From positions 87,249 through 151,248 of the forward strand of contig NZ_JACJHX010000008.1 of NCBI RefSeq assembly GCF_014138605.1: a stretch of DNA of 64,000 bases, given 5' to 3'. Below the pieces are notes generated by a model. That model worked only from the letters and a program-made list of their open reading frames with translations. It was not told the DNA's origin and searched no databases. Made by a program: the position numbers and the translations under genes. This DNA comes from Peribacillus huizhouensis (GTDB lineage: Bacteria > Bacillota > Bacilli > Bacillales > DSM-1321). Position 1 is the first letter of the stretch; the number at the start of each line of letters is the position of its first letter. Of this stretch, positions 43,915 through 52,000 are shown piece by piece.

Positions 43915-44918
43915 CAAACCGCCTCCCCTTCGCGAACATCTCGTATAATCTCGTACGCCTCCATATAGCCCCGTTTTTTCCAGTCCGGCAAACTCGAACG
44001 CATCGCTTGGCGGACCGTATCTTTTACTTGTGCATACTCTTCGTCGGTCAGCGATAGCGCACAGGATTCCTTGAAGTTATTAAAACGAAACTTTTCGAGT
44101 GCTAGTGGCGGTGGTGTTTCGGATTTGACCGCTGCTGTTATCGAGGCAAACTTCGTAAGGATTTCGTCCTTCATTTCGTCAGTTACCTCGATACCAAACA
44201 CGCGAATGTCCGGCGCTTTCTGCCATTCCTCATCAGTCATAAACCACGCCTTGACCGAGCAATTTACATAGATTACGAGATATGCGTCAAGTTCGTAATT
44301 TAGCGCGTAACACGTCACCTGCTTTACGTGATCGTCCTTCGCTTCTTTCATACGCTGAAAGCCTGTTTCTGCATACGAAGTCTGTTTACTTTTAATCTCC
44401 AACCCTATGCGCTTCCTTTCGCCATCTTCGTTCACATATTCGAGAATTCCGTCACATGTGCCCAAGATACTGAAACGATTTCCGTTGTGCTCGTAAAACT
44501 TCTGTCCGTGGACGAATTCTTCAAACGCTGGGTAGCCTTCCGCAGTACGCTCGAATTTAAACGGTGGGAGCTTCCCTGTAAACTTTTCGAAATGCCGTTC
44601 GGCTAACAGTAGTTCACGTTGTAGCCAGTCGCCGACGCTCGTTCCCCGCGAAGTATATCGTCGCTGCCACGGCTTAACTTCGTCTTCATCCTTTTTCATT
44701 CGAAGTGCTTTGACATATAATTCACGGTCATCCTTTCCGGAAGATGACGGAGAGAAGTAGGGCGCTGACCAATCCATCTTCTTATACTTCCGCATCTCCT
44801 GCGCAAAAGCTTCGTGTAGCCAGATATCAAGCTTAGTATCGTAAGGCTGCGAATACGTATGCCACTCGTTTAGATAATCCGTAAATTCTTGCGCTACTTC
44901 GCATATGTTAATCGTCAA
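43914..44918 (-). CDS. PD-(D/E)XK nuclease, Cas4/RecB-like
   Basis: 334 residues. The nuclease core is LGTCDGILEY (Asp), then GLEIKSKQTS (E-x-K) and HVKQVTCYALNY (Q-x-x-x-Y), the RecB-nuclease/Cas4 order. The N-terminus (about 1-110) is helical. Next to DNA polymerase, so a recombination or replication exonuclease. Confidence 0.85.
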   Translation of the reverse strand: MTINICEVAQEFTDYLNEWHTYSQPYDTKLDIWLHEAFAQEMRKYKKMDWSAPYFSPSSSGKDDRELYVKALRMKKDEDEVKPWQRRYTSRGTSVGDWLQRELLLAERHFEKFTGKLPPFKFERTAEGYPAFEEFVHGQKFYEHNGNRFSILGTCDGILEYVNEDGERKRIGLEIKSKQTSYAETGFQRMKEAKDDHVKQVTCYALNYELDAYLVIYVNCSVKAWFMTDEEWQKAPDIRVFGIEVTDEMKDEILTKFASITAAVKSETPPPLALEKFRFNNFKESCALSLTDEEYAQVKDTVRQAMRSSLPDWKKRGYMEAYEIIRDVREGEAV

Positions 44919-47150
44919 TTATTCGTCCCCCTTATTTTTAAACCACTCGCCTACTGGAACGCCTTCGCCCCATCTCCGCATTACCTCGATATCGGTTCCG
45001 TTTGGAACTACGTCGCCCCAACGATACGAATTAACCATGATATCGCGAATGTCTTCCGCCTCCTCACGCGTAAAGTCCTCCGGAATCTCAAAGATAAGCT
45101 CATCATGAACGGAAGACCACATCGACCATCCCGGCTTTTTTGCGCAATACTCATGAGCTCGAAGCATCGTTACTTTCGTCTGTACTGACGACGATCCTTG
45201 TACGCGCGCATTTGTCGCTTGCCTAAATGCCGTACCTATCTTTGCGTTGTATTTGCGTTCCTCGCGGTACTTATCGTCCCAATATCGTCCATAAGGAATG
45301 TTTTTACGTTTCCATTTCGCTTCGGGCAGGCGTCGTTTACGGTAATTCTCATCCGTCCACACAAAGCCGTACTTTCGAACGAACTCTTTATTGCCTTCAA
45401 GCCAAGCGTTTAATTTCGGCATACTCCCAAATAAGTCCGCCTTAAATTGCGTCGCCTCTTTCGTTGAAATACCAAGTGTTGCGCCAAGTGATTTATCGCT
45501 CATTCCGTAAAGTGTCGCAAGCCATACGAGTTTCATTTGCTTACGCTCTTTCGTGTCACTACCGTCCTCATTCTTGTTGACTTCCTCATACGGGCGCTTA
45601 TAGAAGTTTGACGCCATCATTGCGTAAGGATCACGTTCTTCAAGAAAAGCGTTAATTAGAACGGGCTCACCTGAAAGATACGCCACACATCGGATTTCCT
45701 GCGCTTTAAAGTCCGCGCCAACTAAAACTTTGCCCGGCGGAGCAACAAACATCGGACGTGCTTCCGGAGGCTGATTCTGTACGTTAAATTGCTGATTATT
45801 GGTCGAATCCTCGTCCTTGCCCGAACTAAAGCGCCCCGTAACGGTGCCCATCGGGTTAAATCGAGAATGCCATCGCTTAGTCGTAGGATTCTGCTTTAAC
45901 GGTAGCGTGTCGATATACGTGCCGCTCAATTTCGTAATTTTCTTGTACTCCAGCAGTTTCGCGACAACTTCGAAGTCATTCGCCAAAGGCTTGAGCGTCT
46001 TTTTCGCATCCATGTTCGGAATTTCCTGGCCGATAGCTTTCGAAAGTGCCGGACGCATTTGTTGCGTCGAATTAAGATTCAGTACGTCGTCCCCAGCGTG
46101 AAAGGTAGTTAGAGTTGCGACTAGTTCCGCACTAAGTTCCTCGGCACGCTTTCGTAGATGCTCACCGTACTCTTTTGCGAAATCTAGATCGAGTATATAA
46201 CCGTTCGCCTCTAAATCGACGATTACGTAAAGTAATGGCACCTCGACAGTTTGATAATATTCGAGTACCGTGGGCATTTTCGCCATATGTGAACGCTGAA
46301 ACTCGTATAGCCGCCAAGTCAACTCGGTATCTTTCGCAGCGTAAACTAAAGCAATATCGAGAGGGACTTCCTTGAATTGCGCGTCTCTGCCGAATAATTT
46401 GTCGAAAGTGTCCGATGCCACGCCAAGATATTTCGGGGCCAAGTCTTTCAGTTTGTACGACGGTTCGTTTTCGTTAAGCAAGTGCATCGCAGTCATCGTG
46501 TCCCAAGCAACGCCTTTAAGGTCGGAGCCGTGCCGCCTAAACATCGCAATATCGAACATGGCGTTGTGCAAAACCTTGCCGATCGATTCGTCGTTTAAAA
46601 CGGCTGCCAAACCGTCAAGCACGAAATCTAGCGATAATTGAATCGGAGTATCATGGTCAACCGGGATGTAAACGTGCTTATCCGCAATCGGAAGCGAGAA
46701 GGACATGCCGACTATTACGTCAGTGTAAACATCTACGCCCGTTGTCTCAGTGTCCACCGCGATAATCTGTTCGCTTGCCAGCTCCGCTAACAACGATTGG
46801 AATTGCCGTTCCGTCGTTATTAATTCGTAATTAGCCGGTGATTCCTCGACCATCTTTCGCAATGTTTCTTCGCGCTGGCTTTCCGCCAATACTTTGTACA
46901 TGCGGAGTGCTTCTGCCTTGCTAAACCGTTTTGCAGCGTCAAGGGGCGACCTGCCTATCGTGCCCCTCGCCATTGCCGTTTGTACTTCGAGTAGTTTTGC
47001 CTGATCGCTATCCGAGTTCTTCATCGATAGAATTCGCAGCCACGCTTCCTCTATCGTCTCGCTCGCCGCCGTTTTCTTAGCCGCCGCCTTTTTGACTCGC
47101 TCCGCAGAATCCTCCGTCGGCTTTGTCGCCAAATTCAGCCGTAATTCCAT
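44919..47150 (-). CDS. polA: Family A DNA polymerase with 3'-5' exonuclease domain
   Basis: 743 residues from ATG 47150, preceded by AGGAGG at 8 nt; a GTG at 47159 is possible. Proofreading domain: IAVDTETTG (ExoI), HNAMFDIAMFRRHG (ExoII), YAAKDTELTWRLY (ExoIII). Polymerase: motif A ADFKAQEIR, motif B around KLVWLATLYGM, motif C VHDELIFE. No 5' nuclease domain. Phage replicative polymerase. Confidence 0.95.
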   Translation of the reverse strand: MELRLNLATKPTEDSAERVKKAAAKKTAASETIEEAWLRILSMKNSDSDQAKLLEVQTAMARGTIGRSPLDAAKRFSKAEALRMYKVLAESQREETLRKMVEESPANYELITTERQFQSLLAELASEQIIAVDTETTGVDVYTDVIVGMSFSLPIADKHVYIPVDHDTPIQLSLDFVLDGLAAVLNDESIGKVLHNAMFDIAMFRRHGSDLKGVAWDTMTAMHLLNENEPSYKLKDLAPKYLGVASDTFDKLFGRDAQFKEVPLDIALVYAAKDTELTWRLYEFQRSHMAKMPTVLEYYQTVEVPLLYVIVDLEANGYILDLDFAKEYGEHLRKRAEELSAELVATLTTFHAGDDVLNLNSTQQMRPALSKAIGQEIPNMDAKKTLKPLANDFEVVAKLLEYKKITKLSGTYIDTLPLKQNPTTKRWHSRFNPMGTVTGRFSSGKDEDSTNNQQFNVQNQPPEARPMFVAPPGKVLVGADFKAQEIRCVAYLSGEPVLINAFLEERDPYAMMASNFYKRPYEEVNKNEDGSDTKERKQMKLVWLATLYGMSDKSLGATLGISTKEATQFKADLFGSMPKLNAWLEGNKEFVRKYGFVWTDENYRKRRLPEAKWKRKNIPYGRYWDDKYREERKYNAKIGTAFRQATNARVQGSSSVQTKVTMLRAHEYCAKKPGWSMWSSVHDELIFEIPEDFTREEAEDIRDIMVNSYRWGDVVPNGTDIEVMRRWGEGVPVGEWFKNKGDE

Positions 47151-47162
47151 CTCCGCCACCTC

Positions 47163-47357
47163 CTAACCTCGCGGATGCCGTTTTGCTTCCTTAATTGGTC
47201 GCGCCATCTCCCGCCAGTAATCGCGCTCCCTCGCTATCATAGCCTTTTCGTCCGCCAGCGCACAGTCAATGTCGTGTAGCAAATCACCTGGCAACTGAAC
47301 GCCTAGCTTCGTTTGCATCAAGTAGACTAACCTCTGCTTCGGCGTAAGGACCGCCAT
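47163..47357 (-). CDS. Small hypothetical protein
   Basis: 64 residues, charged and helical (LTPKQRLVYLMQTKLG; RERDYWREMARPIKEAKRH). Immediately upstream of the polymerase gene. Confidence 0.65.
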   Translation of the reverse strand: MAVLTPKQRLVYLMQTKLGVQLPGDLLHDIDCALADEKAMIARERDYWREMARPIKEAKRHPRG

Positions 47358-47401
47358 AAACCCGCCTCCCCTTTATGCGTCATAAGTCCACCACCCCGCC
47401 C

Positions 47402-47593
47402 TTATAGGTCGCATTGGCCTACGTTCATTCGCCAGTATTCCGCTGCAAGCACCTCGGCGTGGTCCGCAAACCATTCGACGAAGCAGTCGCGCCGGCAAAA
47501 ATGCTGATCGCGGTGCTCGTCGTAGTGGGCCGAAGTGCCTTCGTGCAGTGGTGCGGAGCATTGCGTGCAGATTGCGGATAGTGGCGCCTTCAT
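47402..47593 (-). CDS. Small zinc-finger protein
   Basis: 63 residues with CTQCSAPLH, then DEHRDQHFCRRDCF: a C-x2-C / C-x3-C zinc site. Overlaps the next gene by four bases. Treble-clef-like; no further assignment. Confidence 0.7.
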   Translation of the reverse strand: MKAPLSAICTQCSAPLHEGTSAHYDEHRDQHFCRRDCFVEWFADHAEVLAAEYWRMNVGQCDL

Positions 47594-48183
47594 CGGTCGA
47601 AACGCGCCTCGACTGGCGTGATTAGTTCGACGGAATCTTTCATATGTTTATTTCCGCCAGGGCCTCTTCTTCCCACGACATTCACCGCGAAATTAAAGCT
47701 AACTTCTGTAACTTCGCCAATGTCACCCGCCATATTTCTAGAACCCAACGCACGATCTTCCGTTACACGCACGATGTCGCCTTTCTTGAATTCGTTCGGC
47801 TTGCGTCCAATTTTCGCAAAGCGCACCACCAGCTCCGCCTCTTCTACTACTTTCTGCGCTTCCTCTGCGGAAACCTTTTCGAGTTGATGCGGCGCAAACA
47901 CATCGCAATAATCACTATTGAGTTTCTTTGCACGGAAAGTATATCCGCTAATGCTTATACGGTCAGTCTCCGTAATTTCAACGATTTCGCCGTCTGATAT
48001 TTTTATATATCCGTAATTAGTCACTTTCGCATAGTCACCGACCTTTAACGGCTCGAGCGCCGGACCTTCCGTTATTGGTGCTAGGTCGAAATGGTCGCCT
48101 AACAACTCGTTCAATTTGGCGTATTCTTCTACCGTAGTTTCGATAACCGATCCGTCCACCATCGTAATTTTTATCATATTCAA
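47590..48183 (-). CDS. KOW/SH3-repeat protein
   Basis: 197 residues. Repeated units LEPLKVGDYAKVTNYGYIK and EFKKGDIVRVTEDRA are small SH3-like barrels like those of the 35858, 58401 and 60088 proteins. Phage-specific family; function unknown. Confidence 0.7.
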   Translation of the reverse strand: MNMIKITMVDGSVIETTVEEYAKLNELLGDHFDLAPITEGPALEPLKVGDYAKVTNYGYIKISDGEIVEITETDRISISGYTFRAKKLNSDYCDVFAPHQLEKVSAEEAQKVVEEAELVVRFAKIGRKPNEFKKGDIVRVTEDRALGSRNMAGDIGEVTEVSFNFAVNVVGRRGPGGNKHMKDSVELITPVEARFDR

Positions 48184-48605
48184 ACCGCCTCCGTATCTTT
48201 AGTTACGTAAATATCCCGATTCAGCGCGATCGACAACTCGACCCACCGCTTGCTTGCCCGCGCCTCACTCGACCAATACTCGCGGATTTCTCTGTTCTCG
48301 AACATAAACACGCGCGGTACTTCGCCTTCCTCCGCCAATACCCCGATAAAATAATCAACGTCGGACTTGCTATACGTATTTCCGCGCCCATTCGTAGCGT
48401 AGACAACTAATTCTCCGTTGCGGTCAGCCCGCTTGCGAATCGTTTTGACCTGAAATTTATATTCTTCGCCATTGACCGGATCGACCGCCTTTAAATCGAA
48501 CGCCTCGGCGGTACGGGTACGCGAAACTACATACCCATTCGCCATGAGCGCCAATTCAGCGGCCAGTTCGGAGTATACTCCTATTACCTCTGTTACATGC
48601 GCCAT
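48180..48605 (-). CDS. PDDEXK_5-like nuclease (homing/Holliday type)
   Basis: 141 residues. GVYSELAAELALMANGYVVS, then FDLKAVDP and EEYKFQVKTI (Asp, then Q-x-K), and GNTYSKSDVDYFIGVL: the pattern of the PDDEXK_5/I-Ssp6803I-type fold. May be a small resolving or homing enzyme. Confidence 0.75.
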   Translation of the reverse strand: MAHVTEVIGVYSELAAELALMANGYVVSRTRTAEAFDLKAVDPVNGEEYKFQVKTIRKRADRNGELVVYATNGRGNTYSKSDVDYFIGVLAEEGEVPRVFMFENREIREYWSSEARASKRWVELSIALNRDIYVTKDTEAV

Positions 48606-48733
48606 TATTTTACCCTCCTATTTACGCAAACTACCATCTTAGCGTACAATTTGGCGCTCGCTTTTTTGTTAAATTCGTAGTAGGTCGTCACAATAACGGC
48701 GACGGACCTCGTTATTCCTAAGGCGATAAACAT
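48605..48733 (-). CDS. Small membrane-associated protein (42 aa)
   Basis: ATG 48733 with GGGGGC upstream; 42 codons ending in TAATG overlap with the nuclease gene. MFIALGITRSVAVIVTTYY forms a hydrophobic helix and the rest is basic. Confidence 0.6.
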   Translation of the reverse strand: MFIALGITRSVAVIVTTYYEFNKKASAKLYAKMVVCVNRRVK

Positions 48734-48745
48734 TCGCAACGCCCC

Positions 48746-48898
48746 CTAAATAATTACGTACAGTGTGGCGAAAATAAGGACTGGCATAAGGAGGAAAACC
48801 GCTAGAAGTCGGTCGCCTTCCTTTCGCTTTTCGTCTGCCACACTGCTAATTACCAAGAACGCTAGAAATGCTACGGAATACCATGCTAAAATCGTCAT
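48746..48898 (-). CDS. Small two-helix membrane protein (50 aa)
   Basis: ATG 48898 overlaps the TAA of the gene before it, with AAAGGTG upstream. Helix 1 is ILAWYSVAFLAFLVISSV, a charged loop EKRKEGDR follows, and helix 2 is LLAVFLLMPVLIFATLYVII. Confidence 0.68.
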   Translation of the reverse strand: MTILAWYSVAFLAFLVISSVADEKRKEGDRLLAVFLLMPVLIFATLYVII

Positions 48899-49098
48899 TA
48901 TCTTTCACCTTTGTAATCAATTGCGACTACATGCTTTTTGCTTATTAATCCGTTGTATACTCCGAAATATTCGCCTTCTTCAATACTCAGTAAGTGAATA
49001 TGAAGTTCGTCGTAGTTTGTAATTTCTAAGTGTGTCTGTATTTCTACACTGCGTTTTTCGCCTGTAACTAGCGTGAAAGTAATTAAATAATTTTTCAA
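48898..49098 (-). CDS. Small hypothetical protein
   Basis: 66 residues (MKNYLITFTLVTGEKRSVEI), beta-rich. Between the ssDNA-binding protein gene and the two small membrane protein genes. Confidence 0.65.
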   Translation of the reverse strand: MKNYLITFTLVTGEKRSVEIQTHLEITNYDELHIHLLSIEEGEYFGVYNGLISKKHVVAIDYKGER

Positions 49099-49113
49099 TC
49101 CGCCTTCGCCTCC

Positions 49114-49908
49114 TTAAAAGTTAAATTCGTCCTTCTTCAACTCTTCGCCGCCTTCGCCTTCCTGCGTACCTTCTGCAATATTTCCGCCAATACTCAGCCC
49201 GATGAGCGTGATATCAAATCCGGCTGCCACCAAGTTCTCAATTTGCGATTTCTCGTCCGCTTCGAATAGCAGTCCGTCGAAAAGTTTCATATCAAACGCC
49301 TTGCCGTCCTGCTTCGCGAAGTTCTCGCGCTCTTTGTCCGTTAGCTCCTCATCATCTGGATCTAGCGAAAGTGGCGATAACATTACGATCGTACTCGTAC
49401 TACTGCCCGTCTTCTCAAGTTCGAACGCGACCTTTCCGAGCTTCTTTTCGTTCTTTTTAATAACGGCGTGTACTCCTTGCGCCTGCTTTTTCGAAAGGTC
49501 GACGATAATTGGCTCGCCAGTTTCAAGGTTAATGAAGCCTAGCGCGAAGCGTTCCTTGGCGCGATACTTGCCTGCTTCCGTTTTGTACTCTTCAGCTTGC
49601 GTAAAGTTACCGGCGTCTTCGGCTTTCCGTTTTAAGTCCGAATAGTAGTTGCTCGCAAGATCCCACGGCGTAAAGTTTGATTCCGCAAATCCCCGCGCAT
49701 TCTTGATTGACGGGTTAGCCGCCACGAACGAATTGACCTTCTTAAATATTCCGTAGCTATAGAAGCGAATCAAGTCCGCCGTTCCCATGACGCGAACCTT
49801 ATACGTAGTGCCGGACTTAAAGCTGGCGAACTCCGCCCCACTTCCGCCACCTTCGTTTGTTGCGTTAAGCGAGTTTAGTGCGTCTGCTCCGGATAAATAT
49901 TGACTCAT
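49114..49908 (-). CDS. Single-stranded DNA-binding protein (gp32-like)
   Basis: 264 residues. Middle OB-like region with GTTYKVRVMGTADLIRFYSY and PWDLASNYYSDLKRKAED; strongly acidic C-terminus ending LKKDEFNF, the usual protein-docking tail of SSBs. Located next to replication genes. The identification rests on pattern and context. Confidence 0.7.
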   Translation of the reverse strand: MSQYLSGADALNSLNATNEGGGSGAEFASFKSGTTYKVRVMGTADLIRFYSYGIFKKVNSFVAANPSIKNARGFAESNFTPWDLASNYYSDLKRKAEDAGNFTQAEEYKTEAGKYRAKERFALGFINLETGEPIIVDLSKKQAQGVHAVIKKNEKKLGKVAFELEKTGSSTSTIVMLSPLSLDPDDEELTDKERENFAKQDGKAFDMKLFDGLLFEADEKSQIENLVAAGFDITLIGLSIGGNIAEGTQEGEGGEELKKDEFNF

Positions 49909-50083
49909 TCAATCGTCCCCTTTTCGTTTAAATGTCGAGCTCCGGATTAAATCCCGCGCCCCGTCGTAAAGTACGAATCTCTATGTTCGAAACTACGTCA
50001 GCGTTAAGCCCTGGAGGTTTTATAACGTAGCGACTCGATTTACTTAACGAACATCTTCGTACTCTCCGACGGAGGCAGGCGAG

Positions 50084-50173
50084 TTAACCGCGCCACTTCC
50101 GTATTACTTGCGTTATTTCTTCGCTAAACATGACCGCAAGCAGTCCGATTTGCATAATTGTACCGAATATCAA
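50084..50173 (-). CDS. Possible tiny membrane peptide (29 aa)
   Basis: TTG start at 50173, AGGGAAGTG upstream but poorly spaced. LIFGTIMQIGLLAVMF is hydrophobic. Weaker than the other small peptides. Confidence 0.35.
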   Translation of the reverse strand: MIFGTIMQIGLLAVMFSEEITQVIRKWRG

Positions 50174-50178
50174 CGTTG

Positions 50179-50697
50179 TTAACACTTCCCTGCCTCATGG
50201 ATTAGGTAACCTCGTGAGTTAATCGCAGTATGGTTGTACTCGTCACGTTCACGCTCTAACGTTAAACCAAGTTCACTTATTGCCTCGGTCACTACGTCCA
50301 ACTTCTTCTGTATCTTCGCTTTTATGGATGGTGATTTTGCTTTTAGTTGATTTAAAGTAAGCGTTGCTTGTTCAATAGTCGCTTCCGCTATCTTAATAGA
50401 TAGTTCCCGCTCCTTCTTTTTTAACTCGCGTTCAGCCCTGCGTAATTCACGTTCAACAATCACAGAAATTTTCTTACCGAAAGGTAAATCTTCCGCGACC
50501 AAAATCGTAACAACTTCAGTCCCTTGTACCACAATTCTCTTACCTTTGTGGTCATAATATTGCTGTCCGCCTTGCGTTCCGAGTAATCTAGCGTTCATTA
50601 ATAGTTGATTAAACCAATTTTCGGCGTGCTCCGAACTAATTCCGAAACGTAGAAGCGCTCTATCAACTGCATGGGGTCTTACTGTATATTTCTTCAT
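50179..50697 (-). CDS. Hypothetical protein with coiled-coil
   Basis: 172 residues. The N-terminal YTVRPHAVDRALLRFGI and later VVTILVAED resemble small RelE/BrnT-shaped folds; the rest is coiled-coil (RAERELKKKERELSIKIAEA). No firm family. Confidence 0.65.
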   Translation of the reverse strand: MKKYTVRPHAVDRALLRFGISSEHAENWFNQLLMNARLLGTQGGQQYYDHKGKRIVVQGTEVVTILVAEDLPFGKKISVIVERELRRAERELKKKERELSIKIAEATIEQATLTLNQLKAKSPSIKAKIQKKLDVVTEAISELGLTLERERDEYNHTAINSRGYLIHEAGKC

Positions 50698-50849
50698 CCG
50701 AGCCGCACCACCTTAACTCCGCCGATCCTTACGTTATTTGGTGCTATTCCCGTTTCATTGCGAATCGGGTCGTGCAGATAGCGATTTAATTTTCGCAGAA
50801 AAGGTGTTTGATTTCCGGTAGTTCGGGCAGACTGTTTACTAGGCTTCAT
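50694..50849 (-). CDS. Small basic protein (51 aa)
   Basis: ATG 50849 with GGAGGTAATTACG upstream; 51 codons, ATGA overlap with the next start. Basic, with LRKLNRYLHDPIRNETGI. Not recognised. Confidence 0.68.
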   Translation of the reverse strand: MKPSKQSARTTGNQTPFLRKLNRYLHDPIRNETGIAPNNVRIGGVKVVRLG

Positions 50850-50927
50850 CGTAATTACCTCCGTAAGGTTGATTATTTTTCGAAATTGTCGTAGAATAAC
50901 ATTCGTGTCGGCTGTCGTTTATAGTCG

Positions 50928-50960
50928 ATACAAAACGTATAGCATTTTATATACAAAACG
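50928..50960. repeat. Direct repeat ATACAAAACG (period 23) in a leader region
   Basis: Copies at 50928-50937 and 50951-50960, on the leader of the 50849 gene. A third copy precedes the methyltransferase at 32.4 kb. Possible operator. Confidence 0.45.
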
Positions 50961-50971
50961 AATATAATGAT

Positions 50972-51019
50972 AATAAGGGATCGCGTAAGACATATTGCCT
51001 ATTTGCCTTACGCCCTTAT
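50972..51019 (-). terminator. Terminator after the sigma-like gene
   Basis: GATAAGGGCGTAAG pairs with CTTACGC-GAT-CCCTTAT with a three-base bulge and a 17-base loop, followed by TTATTATC. Weak T-run. Confidence 0.6.
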
Positions 51020-51021
51020 CT

Positions 51022-51648
51022 TTAAAGCGCAACTAAATAGTCGCGGTAATCTCCGTGCTGTTTAGAATTAAATTTGCCCGCCAGGCGATTTAATGTGCGT
51101 AATACTTTCGAATGGTGAACTCCTAATTCCTTCGCGATTGCCGTCGCTGTTGGTTTCGGATGTTCGAGGAACGCTTTAACGATTGCCGTCGTTACTTCGT
51201 CCGCCCCATTCAGTAAGGAGTCGATCAGCGCCAACTGATCGGCTTTTTTCTTTGCGGTTACGTGCGCTTCGAGGTTGAATTCATCAGCGATTTCGAATCG
51301 TGAGGTTGCCGCCTCGTCATCGGTTGCTGATTCGTAAACTTCGAAGCTTCGTCGTTTGGTAAGTTTTCTTAGTAGCGAATTGTATCGTCTGGTAAGCTTC
51401 AAGTGAAACAATTTTACAAAATCTCCGCCGTTTACTGTGATATCGTTTACCGCACTTATGAATCCGTCATCGAACAACTCTAACATATCGTGCTCATTTG
51501 CCATCGATGTAGATTTACTCCAGTAATCGAGTTTCGGTCGATATTCTGCCAGTAAATCGCGATATAACTTCGATAGTATGCCTTCACCCTTTTCGTCGAT
51601 ATATTTCTCTACTAGGTTATTAATATTTAGTTTTTTAAGTTCGTTCAT
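51022..51648 (-). CDS. Sigma-70/ECF-like RNA polymerase sigma factor
   Basis: 208 residues. The N-terminal half (YRPKLDYWSKSTSMANEHDM, then LFDDGFISAVNDI) matches sigma region 2 layout. The C-terminal part has TATAIAKELGVHHSKVLRTL, a region 4 helix-turn-helix. Preceded by its own copy of the phage promoter motif with a transcription start about 15 bases before the ATG (AAGGGGGAG). It is the best candidate reader of that motif. It follows the arbitrium-like genes. Confidence 0.78.
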   Translation of the reverse strand: MNELKKLNINNLVEKYIDEKGEGILSKLYRDLLAEYRPKLDYWSKSTSMANEHDMLELFDDGFISAVNDITVNGGDFVKLFHLKLTRRYNSLLRKLTKRRSFEVYESATDDEAATSRFEIADEFNLEAHVTAKKKADQLALIDSLLNGADEVTTAIVKAFLEHPKPTATAIAKELGVHHSKVLRTLNRLAGKFNSKQHGDYRDYLVAL

Positions 51649-51662
51649 GTTATCTCCCCCTT

Positions 51663-51700
51663 GTACTAACTATGTCGCACGAGTTTATACTTTCGCGCAA
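51663..51700 (-). promoter_or_regulatory. Phage-specific promoter motif, site 4 (before the sigma-like gene)
   Basis: Minus strand: TGCGCG, 15 bases, GCGACATA, then GTTAGTAC. Boxes at 51694-51699 and 51671-51678. Ribosome site follows within 20 bases, so the position is right for a promoter. Confidence 0.78.
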
Positions 51701-51743
51701 TTTTTATTAACTTTTCTTTTGGTTGTCTCGTCGGCTTATCCAT

Positions 51744-51752
51744 AATATAGCA
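51744..51752 (-). promoter_or_regulatory. Extended -10 promoter between aimP-like and sigma-like genes
   Basis: Minus strand TGCTATATT (TGn plus TATATT). No good -35 at 17 bases, which fits an activator-dependent promoter. A perfect 12-bp inverted repeat is centred about 45 bases upstream of it. Confidence 0.5.
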
Positions 51753-51773
51753 TGACCAATAGGAAAATATTTG

Positions 51774-51822
51774 AAAGTAAACAAACTTTCAATTCTGATA
51801 TTTTGTTTACTTTAGTGAACAT
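51774..51822. promoter_or_regulatory. Operator-like inverted repeats upstream of the sigma-like gene
   Basis: AAAGTAAACAAA (51774-51785) and TTTGTTTACTTT (51802-51813) form a perfect 12-bp inverted repeat with a 16-base spacer. Overlapping it is TTTACTTTAGTGAACAT, which in minus-strand reading (ATGTTCACTAAAGTAAAC) resembles the site at 53216. Confidence 0.6.
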
Positions 51823-51850
51823 AAAAAAAAGACAACCACTTCGGGCTGCC
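51823..51850 (-). terminator. Terminator after the aimP-like gene
   Basis: Minus strand: GGCAGCC, CGAAGT, GGTTGTC (seven pairs, two G-U) and T8. Confidence 0.78.
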
Positions 51851-51877
51851 GCATCCACATTATTCAATTACTTAGGC

Positions 51878-52000
51878 TTAGCCTCCAACCTTTTCAGCTG
51901 CTGTTGAGATCCCACCATCACCGTTGCTATGCGCTATTGGATTTATAACTATTGTCGATACGAGCAAAACACCTAATAAAATTTTCTTCAAATTCAACAT
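51878..52000 (-). CDS. aimP: AimP-like secreted signal peptide precursor (40 codons)
   Basis: A small gene overlapping the 3' end of the aimR-like gene by 74 bp in another frame. The product has a basic start and hydrophobic signal (LKKILLGVLLVSTIVI), then a short polar stretch and the C-terminal STAAEKVGG, where a mature five- or six-residue peptide would be cut out. AAAGGGG is next to the ATG, so the TTG at codon 4 (spacing 9) may be the true start. Arrangement, length and export signal are those of arbitrium aimP. The mature peptide is predicted only. Confidence 0.75.
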   Translation of the reverse strand: MLNLKKILLGVLLVSTIVINPIAHSNGDGGISTAAEKVGG

